From Flavobacterium sp. (GTDB lineage Bacteria > Bacteroidota > Bacteroidia > Flavobacteriales > Flavobacteriaceae): DNA of 42,027 nt. Shown piece after piece: positions 24,810 through 34,940 of the stretch. A program made the translations under genes and the position numbers. Positions within the stretch are counted from its first letter, which is position 1; each line of letters opens with the position of its first letter. Where the stretch lies: NCBI RefSeq assembly GCF_027490375.1, contig NZ_JAIXYH010000005.1, positions 1 to 42,027 of the forward strand, in the 5' to 3' direction. The notes under the pieces were generated by a model that ran no database searches, had not been told where the DNA came from, and worked only from the letters and a program-made list of their open reading frames with translations.

Positions 24810-25280
24810 GTGTTGACACCCATCATAGGTACATACGAATGTAAGATAGACGACAAAGGTCGGCTACTCATTCCTTTGGCTTTAAAGAAGCAATTGGCTA
24901 TCAACGATGGTTTTGTTTTAAAACGATCGGTCTTTCAACCGTGCTTGGAGCTGTATCCGATGGCCGAGTGGAATGCCATGATGGCAAAAGTCAATAAACT
25001 CAACCGTTTTGTGAAAAAGCACGACGATTTTATTCGTCGCTTTTCGGCTGGCGTACGCTTAACAGATATAGATGTGAACGGACGTTTGTTGATTCCCAAA
25101 GATTTACAAGGTATTGCTCAAGTCAAAAAAGACATAGTCTTATCGAGTGCAATCAACATTATTGAGATTTGGGACAAGGACACGTATGAAAAAGTAATTG
25201 CAGATACCGCTGTGAATTTTGCGGATCTAGCTGAAGATGTGATGGGGAATTTGAACGATGGAAGTGATGGATTATCATAA
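24810..25280 (+). CDS. mraZ: Transcriptional regulator MraZ
   Basis: MraZ is a ring-forming AbrB-fold DNA-binding protein that controls the dcw operon. The family start IIGTYECKIDDKGRLLIP appears right after the N-terminus. Two SpoVT/AbrB-like halves are visible, each with a D-x-K/N-GR-LLIP signature (DDKGRLLIP and DVNGRLLIPKDL near 87). The start is chosen as GTG 24810 (157 residues) with TTG 24813 as an alternative; the longer frame from GTG 24762 begins inside its own operator and promoter. The end overlaps rsmH by 23 or 14 bases. The MraZ box immediately upstream is the expected target. Confidence 0.92.
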   Translation: MLTPIIGTYECKIDDKGRLLIPLALKKQLAINDGFVLKRSVFQPCLELYPMAEWNAMMAKVNKLNRFVKKHDDFIRRFSAGVRLTDIDVNGRLLIPKDLQGIAQVKKDIVLSSAINIIEIWDKDTYEKVIADTAVNFADLAEDVMGNLNDGSDGLS

Positions 25281-26178
25281 TGCCGTTTTACTTGAACAAA
25301 CAGTTGCCGGGCTTGCCATCAAACCCGACGGCGTTTACGTGGACGTAACTTTCGGTGGCGGCGGACACTCGCGCGAAATCTTAAAACACCTCGGACCGAA
25401 CGGTAAGTTATTTGCATTCGACCAAGATGAAGACGCGTGGGAAAACCGAATCGACGACGAACGTTTTACGCTAGTGCCACATAACTTCAGACATTTAAAA
25501 CGATTTTTAAGATTTCACGGAATTACTGAAGTCGATGGAATTTTAGCCGATTTGGGCGTTTCGTCTCATCAGTTCGACGTAGCTGAACGCGGATTCTCAA
25601 CTCGTTTCGACGCCCCGCTCGATATGCGCATGAGCAAAAGCAACTCAAAATCGGCATATACCGTGATCAACGAGTACGAAGAGAAAGCACTGAAACATAT
25701 TTTGTTGGAATACGGCGAGTTAAAATCGGCTCCAGCCATGGCACGAACCATAGTTCACCATCGCAACCCTACTCCGATTGCTACTACCGAGCGTTTAAAA
25801 GAAGTGCTACGCCCGTTTTATCCTGCACATAAAAGCCATAAAATCTTAGCTCAAGTATATCAAGCCATTCGAATTGAGGTGAATGAAGAAATCGAAGTGC
25901 TTCGCGAAATGCTCGAACAAGCCGTTGATGTTTTGAAGCCCGGCGGTCGCTTATCAGTAATATCGTATCATTCCTTGGAAGATCGTCTGGTAAAGCGACT
26001 CATCAAAAACGGTCAGTTTGAAGGTGAACCCGAACGCGATTTCTTTGGAAACTTTCAAGTGCCGCTAAAAGCAATCGGAAAGCTAATTGTTCCCGATCAA
26101 GCCGAATTAGAAGCCAATAGTCGTTCGCGCAGCGCCAAACTTCGAATTGCAGAAAAAGTTCAAATCGCAAAAAAATGA
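25258..26178 (+). CDS. rsmH: 16S rRNA (cytosine1402-N4)-methyltransferase RsmH (MraW)
   Basis: RsmH methylates N4 of C1402 in 16S rRNA in the decoding centre. The 306-residue protein carries the SAM-binding motif VDVTFGGGGHSREIL (28-42), then DLGVSSHQFD near 100 and RRIEVNEE-type QAIRIEVNEEIE near 206, plus the C-terminal SYHSLEDRLVKR near 242. Two in-frame starts (25258 and 25267, the latter giving MDYHNAVLL) both overlap the end of mraZ; the second gives the more usual N-terminus. It is the second gene of the dcw operon. Confidence 0.94.
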   Translation: MEVMDYHNAVLLEQTVAGLAIKPDGVYVDVTFGGGGHSREILKHLGPNGKLFAFDQDEDAWENRIDDERFTLVPHNFRHLKRFLRFHGITEVDGILADLGVSSHQFDVAERGFSTRFDAPLDMRMSKSNSKSAYTVINEYEEKALKHILLEYGELKSAPAMARTIVHHRNPTPIATTERLKEVLRPFYPAHKSHKILAQVYQAIRIEVNEEIEVLREMLEQAVDVLKPGGRLSVISYHSLEDRLVKRLIKNGQFEGEPERDFFGNFQVPLKAIGKLIVPDQAELEANSRSRSAKLRIAEKVQIAKK

Positions 26179-26522
26179 AAGGGAGTGTTTACAATATCAT
26201 CAAGGCGCGCTTTCTAGTCAATGAACACGCGACTCGAAATTGGGTATTTATTACCTACCTGATTGTTTTGGCTATGGTCATGATTTGGAATACCAATCGT
26301 TACGAACAAAAAATCATCCGAATTGCTGAGCTGACTTCCGAAGTAAAGGAACTGCGTTCGGAATTTGTAGATCGGAAATCGCAATTAATGAAACTCAAAA
26401 TGGAGTCGACCGTTGCACAAAAGATGGAAAAACGCGCCATCTATCCATCATCGGTTCCGCCAGTAAAAATAAAAGTCTTAAAACCAACCGAAAAAAAGTG
26501 GTTTGAAAAACTATGGGAGTAG
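26175..26522 (+). CDS. ftsL: FtsL-like cell division protein
   Basis: A small bitopic divisome protein of 115 residues with an N-terminal cytoplasmic part, one membrane helix (about 22-39, ITYLIVLAMVMIW) and a periplasmic coiled coil (about 41-85) rich in Glu, Lys and Leu at heptad spacing. This topology and its position between rsmH and ftsI match the FtsL-like proteins of Bacteroidota, which have little sequence similarity to E. coli FtsL. FtsL would link FtsQ to FtsW-FtsI and activate septal synthesis. It overlaps rsmH by four bases and ftsI by ten. Confidence 0.85.
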   Translation: MKGSVYNIIKARFLVNEHATRNWVFITYLIVLAMVMIWNTNRYEQKIIRIAELTSEVKELRSEFVDRKSQLMKLKMESTVAQKMEKRAIYPSSVPPVKIKVLKPTEKKWFEKLWE

Positions 26523-28510
26523 AACCTAAAAATAATAATTACAGATTGTACGCTGTGATCGCAGGAATGTTGATCGCCGCGATTTGTATTGTTATTAAAC
26601 TCACCAACATTCAGTGGGTTGAAGGGAACCACTACCGAAAAATTGCCAAGGAAAAGAGTGTAAAAACTTTCGTTATTCCCGCGAATAAGGGAAACGTGTA
26701 TTCTTCCGACGGCAGTTTGCTCGCTACTTCGGTTCCGAACTATACCATTCGATTCGATGCGATGGCGCCTTCCAAAGCCGATTTCGACAAAGAGATCGGA
26801 CCATTAGCTGCGGCACTTTCCAAGAAATTTCGAAAGCCAAAATCCGAATATCTCGCAAAGTTTCTGAAAGCGCGTCGTACGGAAAATCGCTATTTGCTTG
26901 TTGAAAAAGGACTTTCGTATACCGATTATATGGAAGTTAAAAGCTTTCCACTCTTCAATAAAGGAACGTACAAAGGCGGAATGATCGTTGATCAAAAGAC
27001 AGTTCGCGAACATCCCATCGGTAAAATAGCCGAACGAACCATTGGTTACGAGCGTGTCGACGGCGACGGTCAGGCGAGAAATGCCGGCATTGAAGGGGCA
27101 TTTTCACGTTACTTAAACGGTAAGGACGGTAAGGTTCTCAAACAAAAAATCGCAAAAGGACAATGGAAACCCATTCGCGATAACAATGAAATTGAACCAC
27201 AAGACGGCTACGACGTTATCTCTACCATCGACGTTTATATCCAAGACATTGCACATCACGCCCTACTAAAACAGCTCGAACATTACAGTGCCGATCACGG
27301 TTGTGTGGTAGTTATGGAAACTAAAACCGGCGATGTAAAAGCCATTTCGAATTTAGGACGCGATTCGCAAGGAAATTATTACGAGAAATTAAATTATGCC
27401 GTTGGCGAGTCGCATGAACCCGGATCGACCTTTAAACTACTCGACCTGATTGCCTTACTTGAAGATGAAAAAGCCGATACGAGTTCGGTATACGACAGTA
27501 ACGGAGGTGTGATTTCCTATCGTGGAAAATTGGTAAAAGATTCGAAGAAAGGCGGTTATGGTAAAATTTCCCTAGCACGTGGTTTCGAAGTGTCCTCAAA
27601 CACCGTTTTGGTTCAAGCCGTTTACAAAGCATATAAATCCGACCCAAAGCAGTTTGTAGACCGTATTTACGATTATAAATTACATAAGCCACTGGGTTTA
27701 CCCTTCGCGGGAGAAGGCCGACCGGTAATACGTACGCCCGAAGATCCGAAATGGTCGGCTATTTCACTTCCGTGGATGGCATTTGGCTATGGAGTCGCCG
27801 TTACGCCACTTCAAACGCTAACACTGTACAACGCCGTGGCCAACAATGGCGAAATGGTTAAACCACAATTTGTGAAAGAAATTCGTGAGTGGAACCGCGT
27901 GATTAAAAAATTCGATAAAGAAATTATTCATCCGAAAATTTGCTCTGAAAAAACCATCGACAAATTACATGCAGTGCTAGAAAACGTAGTAAAGCGCGGA
28001 ACGGCAAGCAGCTTGTATTCGAAAGATTTTTCCATGGCAGGAAAAACGGGAACCGCTCAAGTAGATTACAACAAAGGAGAAGGAAACCTGTATTACACCT
28101 CTTCGTTTGTGGGTTACTTCCCAGCCGATAATCCGAAATACTCCTGCATTGTAGTCGTACACAAGCCTAATGTGGCGAAAGGCTATTACGGTGCCGACGT
28201 TGCTGGCCCAGTTTTTAAACGAATTGCCCAAAAGATTTTCACCGATTCGCCAACGATGAATAAGATCAAAGGATTGCAAGGAAAATCTAAAAAAGTTGAG
28301 CAAGCCTACGAAACGTATATCGCAAAAAGTGCCGACGATCTCAAGCGCATTCCTAACGTGAAAGGTATGCCCGGTATGGATGCAGCGGCACTTTTGGAGA
28401 ATCTAAAGTTGAAAGTTCGCGTTCGCGGAATCGGAAAAGTGAAAAAACAATCGATTCCACCAGGCGAACCTCTAAAGAAAAACGAAACTATAATATTGGA
28501 ATTGTCGTGA
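26513..28510 (+). CDS. ftsI: Septal penicillin-binding protein (transpeptidase) FtsI/PBP3
   Basis: A class B penicillin-binding protein that crosslinks septal peptidoglycan with FtsW. A membrane anchor spans about residues 13-30. The dimerisation region (about 55-210) precedes a transpeptidase domain with all three active-site motifs: SxxK at S305-K308 (EPGSTFK), SxN at S361-N363 and KTG at K511-G513. A PASTA-like domain closes the protein (about 605-665, RIPNVKGMPGMD), a feature of Bacteroidota FtsI that proteobacterial enzymes lack. At 665 residues it is longer than E. coli FtsI (588). Overlaps on both sides show tight packing in the dcw cluster. Confidence 0.95.
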   Translation: MGVEPKNNNYRLYAVIAGMLIAAICIVIKLTNIQWVEGNHYRKIAKEKSVKTFVIPANKGNVYSSDGSLLATSVPNYTIRFDAMAPSKADFDKEIGPLAAALSKKFRKPKSEYLAKFLKARRTENRYLLVEKGLSYTDYMEVKSFPLFNKGTYKGGMIVDQKTVREHPIGKIAERTIGYERVDGDGQARNAGIEGAFSRYLNGKDGKVLKQKIAKGQWKPIRDNNEIEPQDGYDVISTIDVYIQDIAHHALLKQLEHYSADHGCVVVMETKTGDVKAISNLGRDSQGNYYEKLNYAVGESHEPGSTFKLLDLIALLEDEKADTSSVYDSNGGVISYRGKLVKDSKKGGYGKISLARGFEVSSNTVLVQAVYKAYKSDPKQFVDRIYDYKLHKPLGLPFAGEGRPVIRTPEDPKWSAISLPWMAFGYGVAVTPLQTLTLYNAVANNGEMVKPQFVKEIREWNRVIKKFDKEIIHPKICSEKTIDKLHAVLENVVKRGTASSLYSKDFSMAGKTGTAQVDYNKGEGNLYYTSSFVGYFPADNPKYSCIVVVHKPNVAKGYYGADVAGPVFKRIAQKIFTDSPTMNKIKGLQGKSKKVEQAYETYIAKSADDLKRIPNVKGMPGMDAAALLENLKLKVRVRGIGKVKKQSIPPGEPLKKNETIILELS

Positions 28511-29970
28511 AAGTATTTAAAGACCTCTTATATAAAGTTAGATTGGAGTCGGTTATCGGAACAACAAGCGTTCCGGTCCAAGCGCTTACTTTTGATTCGC
28601 GACAAGCTCAAGCCGATTCGCTTTTCTTCGCCGTTTCTGGAACCAAGACAGAAGGTCACAATTTTATCGATCAAGTAATTGCCAACGGTTGTCGCGCAAT
28701 TGTGTGTGAGCGAGCTCCCGAAAAAATACAGCCCAACGTTTGTTATGCCGTGGTAGGAAGCACAACCGAAGCCATGGCGCAGGTGGCGGCAAACTTTTAT
28801 GATAATCCGTCGCAACAACTCAAATTAGTTGGTGTAACGGGAACCAATGGTAAAACCACCGTAGCTACGTTACTGCATCAATTATTTCAGCGTGCAGGAT
28901 TTAAAACGGGCTTGCTATCTACGGTTAAAATCGTGGTCGATTCGCAAGAATTTTTAGCTACGCATACAACTCCAGATTCTATTTCGATAAATAATTATCT
29001 ACGTCAGATGGTAGATGCGGGCGTCGACTACTGTTTTATGGAAGTGAGTTCTCACGGGATCCACCAAAATCGAACCAAAGGTTTGCGATTTGCCGGTGCT
29101 ATTTTCACCAATTTGTCGCACGATCACCTCGATTATCACAAAACGTTTAGCGAATACCGCGATGTGAAAAAGAAATTCTTTGATGAATTAGATCGCGATG
29201 CTTTTGCTTTGGTGAATATCGATGATAAGAACGGAAACATCATGTTCCAAAACACCGTTGCCGCTCAGCGAACGTATGCATTAAAAACCTTCGCTGATTT
29301 CCGAGCACAGATTCTTGAAAATCAAATCGGCGGACTTCTCTTAAAGGTAAATAGCAAAGAAGTTTGGGTGAAGTTAATCGGTTCTTTCAATGCCTATAAC
29401 ATTCTTGCCATTTACGGAACTGCTGTATTGCTTGGTATGCCCGACGACGATGCACTCCGATATCTTTCTGAATTGGAAAGCGTTTCCGGCAGGTTTCAGT
29501 ATTTCATTACCGAACAAAAAATCACTGTAATTGTAGATTACGCACACACACCCGATGCCTTAGAAAATGTATTGAATACAATTAACGGTATTCGAACAGG
29601 CAATGAAAATTTGATAACCGTGGTAGGTTGTGGCGGCGATCGCGATGCAACTAAGCGTCCGGTTATGGGAAATATTGCCACAAAATTGAGCAACCACACC
29701 ATTTTTACTTCTGATAATCCACGGACCGAAAATCCAGATTTGATCTTAGCCGAGATTGAAGCCGGTGTGGAACCACAGAATTTCAAAAAATACATCACCA
29801 TTTCCGATCGAAAAAGCGCAATAAAGTCGGCGATCACGCAATCGAATCCAGGCGACATTATTCTCATTGCTGGAAAAGGACACGAAATGTACCAAGAAAT
29901 CAACGGCGTAAAATACGATTTCGATGATCTGGAAATCGCTAAAACATTAACCAACCAACTAAACAAATAA
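28507..29970 (+). CDS. murE: UDP-MurNAc-L-Ala-D-Glu:meso-diaminopimelate ligase
   Basis: MurE adds the third residue of the peptidoglycan stem peptide. The Mur ligase P-loop GTNGKTT is at residues 112-118, and THTTPDSISINNYLRQM (about 156) marks the UDP-MurNAc dipeptide site. The substrate-selecting motif DNPR at 403-406 (followed by TENP) is the signature of enzymes specific for meso-diaminopimelate rather than lysine, so the cell wall is inferred to be the DAP type. The 487-residue length is normal. The start overlaps ftsI by four bases. Confidence 0.95.
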   Translation: MKVFKDLLYKVRLESVIGTTSVPVQALTFDSRQAQADSLFFAVSGTKTEGHNFIDQVIANGCRAIVCERAPEKIQPNVCYAVVGSTTEAMAQVAANFYDNPSQQLKLVGVTGTNGKTTVATLLHQLFQRAGFKTGLLSTVKIVVDSQEFLATHTTPDSISINNYLRQMVDAGVDYCFMEVSSHGIHQNRTKGLRFAGAIFTNLSHDHLDYHKTFSEYRDVKKKFFDELDRDAFALVNIDDKNGNIMFQNTVAAQRTYALKTFADFRAQILENQIGGLLLKVNSKEVWVKLIGSFNAYNILAIYGTAVLLGMPDDDALRYLSELESVSGRFQYFITEQKITVIVDYAHTPDALENVLNTINGIRTGNENLITVVGCGGDRDATKRPVMGNIATKLSNHTIFTSDNPRTENPDLILAEIEAGVEPQNFKKYITISDRKSAIKSAITQSNPGDIILIAGKGHEMYQEINGVKYDFDDLEIAKTLTNQLNK

Positions 29971-29973
29971 GTT

Positions 29974-31200
29974 ATGCTGTACTACTTATTCGATTACCTA
30001 AACAACAACTTCAATGTTCCAGGAGCGGGAGTTTTCCAATACATAACGTTTCGTTCAGCCTTAGCGGTTTTGTTGTCGTTGGCCATATCAACCATTTTTG
30101 GAAAGCGAATTATCAATTTCCTTAAACATCAGCAAGTCGGCGAAACGGTGCGCGAACTCGGATTAGCCGGACAAAATGAGAAAGCCGGTACACCAACTAT
30201 GGGCGGATTAATTATCATCATAGCAACCTTGATTCCGGTTTTTCTGCTGGCAAAACTCGACAACATTTACGTTATATTATTGATAGTTACAACCTTATGG
30301 ATGGGAACTATCGGGTTTATAGACGATTATATTAAAATCTTCAAAAAAGACAAGCAAGGACTTAAGGGTGTATTTAAAGTTATAGGTCAAGTAGGCTTGG
30401 GTTTGATTGTAGGTACCGTTTTGTATTTACATCCGGGCGTTACCGTCCGAAAAGATCAGCAAGTTAAATACAATTTTGCTTCGGAATCGGCACAGATCTT
30501 ACCCAAACCTATAGAAGAAAAATCGACTGCCACAACGATTCCTTTCTTTAAAAATAACGAATTAGATTATGCCGAGGTCTTGTCGTTCCTAGGCGATGGC
30601 TACGAGAATTACGCCTGGTTGATTTTTATTCCGGTTGTTATTTTCATCATTACCGCAGTGTCAAACGGCGCTAATTTAACCGACGGAATCGATGGTTTAG
30701 CAGCAGGTACCAGCGCCATTTCAGTAATTGCCTTAGGCATATTTACGTTTGTTTCTGGAAACATCATTTTTTCGAGTTATCTGAACATCATGTACATTCC
30801 CAATTCGGGAGAAATGACAGTTTACATAGCTTCTTTTGTTGGGGCATTGGTAGGTTTTCTTTGGTATAATTCCTATCCCGCCTCGGTTTTCATGGGAGAT
30901 ACCGGGAGTTTAACCATCGGTGGAATTATTGCGGTTTTGGCCATTTCCGTTCGAAAGGAACTTTTGATTCCGCTTTTGTGTGGAATTTTCTTAGTGGAGA
31001 ATTTCTCAGTGGTGCTTCAAGTGAGTTATTTCAAATACACCAAAAAGAAATTTGGCGAAGGCCGACGTATTTTCTTGATGTCGCCGCTCCATCATCACTA
31101 CCAGAAAAAAGGCTATCACGAAAGTAAAATTGTAACCCGTTTCTGGATTGTCGGGATTTTACTCGCCATTTTATCCATTGTTACGCTGAAACTCAGATAA
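29974..31200 (+). CDS. mraY: Phospho-MurNAc-pentapeptide transferase (lipid I synthase)
   Basis: MraY transfers phospho-MurNAc-pentapeptide from UDP to undecaprenyl phosphate in the inner membrane. The 408-residue polytopic protein has about ten membrane helices. Conserved catalytic segments are GTPTMGG near residue 71, [16 protein letters not shown] near 115, the Mg-binding [13 protein letters not shown] near 233 and MGDTGSL near 307, with SPLHHHYQ near 370. An enlarged loop at about 155-200 is usual in Bacteroidota and explains the greater length than the 360 residues of E. coli. Only three bases separate it from murE; it overlaps murD by one. Confidence 0.95.
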   Translation: MLYYLFDYLNNNFNVPGAGVFQYITFRSALAVLLSLAISTIFGKRIINFLKHQQVGETVRELGLAGQNEKAGTPTMGGLIIIIATLIPVFLLAKLDNIYVILLIVTTLWMGTIGFIDDYIKIFKKDKQGLKGVFKVIGQVGLGLIVGTVLYLHPGVTVRKDQQVKYNFASESAQILPKPIEEKSTATTIPFFKNNELDYAEVLSFLGDGYENYAWLIFIPVVIFIITAVSNGANLTDGIDGLAAGTSAISVIALGIFTFVSGNIIFSSYLNIMYIPNSGEMTVYIASFVGALVGFLWYNSYPASVFMGDTGSLTIGGIIAVLAISVRKELLIPLLCGIFLVENFSVVLQVSYFKYTKKKFGEGRRIFLMSPLHHHYQKKGYHESKIVTRFWIVGILLAILSIVTLKLR

Positions 31201-32534
31201 TGAAAAAGTTAGTTATTCTTGGCGGAGGCGAAAGCGGTGTAGGAACTGCTATTTTAGGAAAGAAACAAGGTTTTGATGTTTTTCTTTCCGATGGCGGCGC
31301 CGTGAAACCACATTACCAAGAAATTTTGAACCTTAACGGCATTCGTTGGGAACAGCAGCAACACACCGAAGCTGAGATCCTTAATGCCACTTTGGTTATG
31401 AAAAGTCCGGGAATTCCCGATAAGGCGCCAATTGTTCAGAAAATCCGCAAAAGCAAAATACCAGTAGTTTCCGAAATTGAGTTCGCCATTCCGTACACAA
31501 ATGCAACTATAATTGCCATAACGGGTTCAAACGGCAAAACCACAACCACGCTCTTAACCTATCATTTATTGAAAAACGGAGGTTTACACGTGGGCTTGGG
31601 CGGAAACATCGGAAAGAGTTTCGCTTGGCAAGTAGCCGAACAAGATTTCGATTGTTATGTTTTGGAAGTGAGTAGTTTTCAGTTAGATGACAGCTACACG
31701 TTCAAACCACACATCGCAATCATTACCAATTTGTCGCCAGACCACTTAGATCGGTACAATTATCAGTACGAATCGTACATCGCTTCTAAGTTTAGAATAA
31801 CGATGAATCAAAGCGAAAACGACTATCTGATTTACGATGCCGACGATGAAACGCTCGTGCAGTTTCTCTCAAAAATCGACACTAAAGCAACTAAAATACC
31901 TTTTTCTATAACCAAACCACTGCCTGTTGGAGGTACATTAAACGAGAATACTATGAAACTTAAACTCAACGACGACAATTTTTCTATAGACACCGCGCAC
32001 CTAGCCCTCGAAGGCAAACACAATGTTAAGAATGCCATGGCAGCTACTTCTGTGGCCATGCTTATGAAGATTAGAAAGGAAACGATTCGTGAGAGTTTGT
32101 CGAATTTTCAAGGTGTAGAACATCGATTAGAAAAAGTACTTAAAATTCAAAATGTTCAATACATCAACGATAGTAAAGCCACTAACGTCAATGCAACCTT
32201 CTTTGCTTTAGACAGTATGACAACGCCAACCGTATGGATTGTAGGTGGTGTAGATAAAGGAAACGATTATACGGAACTAATGGCATTGGTACGCGAAAAG
32301 GTAAAAGCTATTATTTGTTTAGGTGTAGATAATCGCAAAATTATCGATGCATTTGGTAATGTTGTGGATGTCATGGTAGAAGTTGGTTCCATGCAAGATG
32401 CCGTTAGAACAGCTCAAAGAATAGCAGAGAAAGGCGATACCGTTTTGCTTTCGCCTGCTTGCGCGAGTTTCGACTTGTTTGAAAACTACGAAGATCGTGG
32501 ACGTCAGTTTAAACTAGCGGTTCAAAACCTGTAA
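31200..32534 (+). CDS. murD: UDP-MurNAc-L-alanine:D-glutamate ligase
   Basis: MurD adds D-glutamate as the second stem-peptide residue using ATP. The N-terminal domain opens with a Rossmann-like ILGGGESGVG (6-15), the central Mur ligase P-loop is GSNGKTT at 109-115, and the downstream DHLDRYN near 181 and the C-terminal INDSKATN near 321 are diagnostic for MurD. The 444-residue length is normal. Its start overlaps the mraY stop by one base (TAATG). It belongs to the same transcript as its neighbours. Confidence 0.95.
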   Translation: MKKLVILGGGESGVGTAILGKKQGFDVFLSDGGAVKPHYQEILNLNGIRWEQQQHTEAEILNATLVMKSPGIPDKAPIVQKIRKSKIPVVSEIEFAIPYTNATIIAITGSNGKTTTTLLTYHLLKNGGLHVGLGGNIGKSFAWQVAEQDFDCYVLEVSSFQLDDSYTFKPHIAIITNLSPDHLDRYNYQYESYIASKFRITMNQSENDYLIYDADDETLVQFLSKIDTKATKIPFSITKPLPVGGTLNENTMKLKLNDDNFSIDTAHLALEGKHNVKNAMAATSVAMLMKIRKETIRESLSNFQGVEHRLEKVLKIQNVQYINDSKATNVNATFFALDSMTTPTVWIVGGVDKGNDYTELMALVREKVKAIICLGVDNRKIIDAFGNVVDVMVEVGSMQDAVRTAQRIAEKGDTVLLSPACASFDLFENYEDRGRQFKLAVQNL

Positions 32535-32538
32535 TACG

Positions 32539-33846
32539 ATGTTTAAGTTTATACAGCGTTTAAAAGGAGATAAAGGCATTTGGTCGTTCGTGGCCTTACT
32601 TGCCCTATTTTCGTTTATGCCTGTATTTAGTGCTAGTAGTAATCTGGCCTACATGAACCACGGTACTGGCAACACGCTGGGATACCTTGTAAAACACGCG
32701 GTACATATTGGGTTCGGATTTTGGATACTGTATCAAGTGCAGAAAATTCAGGTTAATCGCTTTAAAGCAATCGCAATATTGTTGCTTCCCTTCAGTTGGT
32801 TACTAATTGCGGCAACGTATTTTATTGGTGTCGAACAAGGCTCGGCTACACGTTGGCTTCGCATACCCGGAACTTCCATAACCTTTCAGCCATCAACCGC
32901 TGCATTTGTAATGTTAATGATGTTTGTGGCTTTTTACCTTTCGCGAAAGCGAGAAGAACCGCTCACTTTCAAAAGCACACTCATTAATTTGTGGTTGCCT
33001 GTTGGCGTCACGCTTATGCTGATTCTACCCAACAACTTTTCCACGGCGGCTTTAATCTTTGCGATGGTGCTCATGTTGGCGTTTACCGCGAATTACCCGC
33101 TGAAGTATTTGTTTGGTGTTGTTGGAATTGGAGTAACGGCTTTTGCGCTATTTATCGCCGTCGGGAAGTTTGTCAATAAAACACAGCCCGAAGTTAAAAC
33201 CGGATTGTTTCACCGTGTGGCAACCTGGGAAAAGCGCTTCGAATCGTTTGTAAATGAAGACGAAAAAACCGATGCGCAAAACGACGATTATCAAATAGAA
33301 AAAGCCAAAACGGCCATTGCAACAGGAGGTTTATACGGTCTCGGCCCTGGGAAAAGTGTACAAAAGAACTTTCTTCCGCAGTCATCATCCGATTTTATCT
33401 TTGCGATTATCGTAGAAGAATACGGTTTGCTGGGCGGACTCGCCGTGTTGTCTCTGTACATGTTGCTGTTTTTACGATTCATCATTACGGCACATAAAGC
33501 AAAATCAACTTACGGGAAGCTACTTATTATTGGTCTCGGATTTCCCATCATATTCCAAGCGCTCATCAATATGGGAGTTGCCGTACAATTATTGCCCGTA
33601 ACCGGACAAACCTTACCCTTGGTTTCCAGCGGAGGTAGTTCGATTTGGATGACCTTTTTTGCCATCGGGGTGATACTCAGTGCAACGAAGAAAGAAGAGG
33701 AATTTGCAGAAGAACAAGCCGAACGCGATGCTCGTGAAGCGGCGCTGCAAAAACTAATCGACAAACAACTTGAGGAAGAACGCCAGCTTGCCGAAGCCGA
33801 AGCCCTTAAAGGAGTTGTATCAGAAACTAAAGCCGTTCAATCATGA
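32539..33846 (+). CDS. ftsW: Septal peptidoglycan polymerase FtsW
   Basis: A SEDS-family glycosyltransferase that polymerises lipid II at the septum with FtsI. About ten membrane helices are seen, the family segments [17 protein letters not shown] (near residue 103), [19 protein letters not shown] (near 266), [16 protein letters not shown] and the C-terminal [10 protein letters not shown] all being present. After the last helix there is a 50-residue cytoplasmic tail rich in Glu, Ala and Arg ([13 protein letters not shown] onwards) that looks like a coiled coil. The stop overlaps murG by four bases. Flavobacterial FtsW often has such a tail; its role is not known to me. Confidence 0.95.
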   Translation: MFKFIQRLKGDKGIWSFVALLALFSFMPVFSASSNLAYMNHGTGNTLGYLVKHAVHIGFGFWILYQVQKIQVNRFKAIAILLLPFSWLLIAATYFIGVEQGSATRWLRIPGTSITFQPSTAAFVMLMMFVAFYLSRKREEPLTFKSTLINLWLPVGVTLMLILPNNFSTAALIFAMVLMLAFTANYPLKYLFGVVGIGVTAFALFIAVGKFVNKTQPEVKTGLFHRVATWEKRFESFVNEDEKTDAQNDDYQIEKAKTAIATGGLYGLGPGKSVQKNFLPQSSSDFIFAIIVEEYGLLGGLAVLSLYMLLFLRFIITAHKAKSTYGKLLIIGLGFPIIFQALINMGVAVQLLPVTGQTLPLVSSGGSSIWMTFFAIGVILSATKKEEEFAEEQAERDAREAALQKLIDKQLEEERQLAEAEALKGVVSETKAVQS

Positions 33847-34940
33847 CAAAAGGAAAAAACCATAAACTCAAAGTGATTGTTAGTGGCGGCGGAACGGGCG
33901 GCCATATTTTCCCAGCAATTGCTATTGCCGATGAGATTCGTCGCAGAAATCCGGATGCCGATATCCTTTTTGTGGGCGCACGAGATAAAATGGAAATGCA
34001 AAAGGTCCCGCAAGCCGGATATTCGATAAAGGGCTTGTGGATTGCCGGAATTCAACGCAAACTAACGGTCGACAATCTATTGTTTCCCATAAAATTATTG
34101 AAATCGTTGATTGACAGCTATCGTATTGTTAAGTCATTCAAACCAGATGTTTGTATTGGAACCGGAGGCTTTGCCAGCGGACCATTATTGCGAGCAGCAG
34201 CTTTTGCCGGAATTCCAACAGTTTTACAAGAACAGAATTCATTTCCAGGAATTACCAATAAATGGTTGGCTAAATACGCAGCCGTCATTTGTGTAGCCTA
34301 CGATAAGCTAGAACGTTTCTTCCCAAAAGACAAGATTCGGCTTACTGGAAATCCAGTACGGCAATCGCTAGTTGTTGCTTCCGAAAAACCAAGTCAAAAG
34401 CTCTTTGATAACAATCAACCTACTTTACTGGTTTTAGGCGGAAGTTTAGGTGCCTATGCCGTGAATAAACTGGTAGAAAAACACCTACCACTCTTCAAAA
34501 GTCTCAGAATTAACGTATACTGGCAATGTGGTAAAAATTATGAGAGTACATACACTAAATACAACTCCGACGGAATCATAGTTTCGGCTTTTATCGAGTC
34601 TATGGAAACAGCCTACAACAATGCCGACATCATTATTTCTCGCGCAGGAGCTTCGTCTGTTTCCGAGCTTTGTTTGGTAGGAAAACCAGTAATCTTTATT
34701 CCTAGTCCGAATGTTGCCGAAGATCATCAAACTAAAAATGCACAGTCGTTAGTTGATAAAAATGCAGCAATGATGCTCCGCGAAAGCGAACTCGAAACAG
34801 CATTCGAAAGTACATTCTCCAATTTGTTCCGCGACAACGATTTGCAAAAGCAATTATCAGAAAATATTAAGCAGTTGGCAAAGCCACGAGCTACTCAAGA
34901 TATCGTCGATTTAATTTTTGAAATCCTGCAAAAGAGATGA
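33843..34940 (+). CDS. murG: Undecaprenyl-PP-MurNAc-pentapeptide GlcNAc transferase
   Basis: MurG converts lipid I to lipid II on the inner face of the cytoplasmic membrane, using UDP-GlcNAc. It is a GT-B glycosyltransferase of 365 residues. The N-terminal lipid-binding loop GGGTGGH is at 15-21, the second G-loop [13 protein letters not shown] near 196 and the UDP-GlcNAc site [12 protein letters not shown] near 260, followed by [11 protein letters not shown] near 282. Length and order are typical. The start overlaps ftsW and the end overlaps murC, each by four bases. Confidence 0.95.
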   Translation: MTKGKNHKLKVIVSGGGTGGHIFPAIAIADEIRRRNPDADILFVGARDKMEMQKVPQAGYSIKGLWIAGIQRKLTVDNLLFPIKLLKSLIDSYRIVKSFKPDVCIGTGGFASGPLLRAAAFAGIPTVLQEQNSFPGITNKWLAKYAAVICVAYDKLERFFPKDKIRLTGNPVRQSLVVASEKPSQKLFDNNQPTLLVLGGSLGAYAVNKLVEKHLPLFKSLRINVYWQCGKNYESTYTKYNSDGIIVSAFIESMETAYNNADIIISRAGASSVSELCLVGKPVIFIPSPNVAEDHQTKNAQSLVDKNAAMMLRESELETAFESTFSNLFRDNDLQKQLSENIKQLAKPRATQDIVDLIFEILQKR

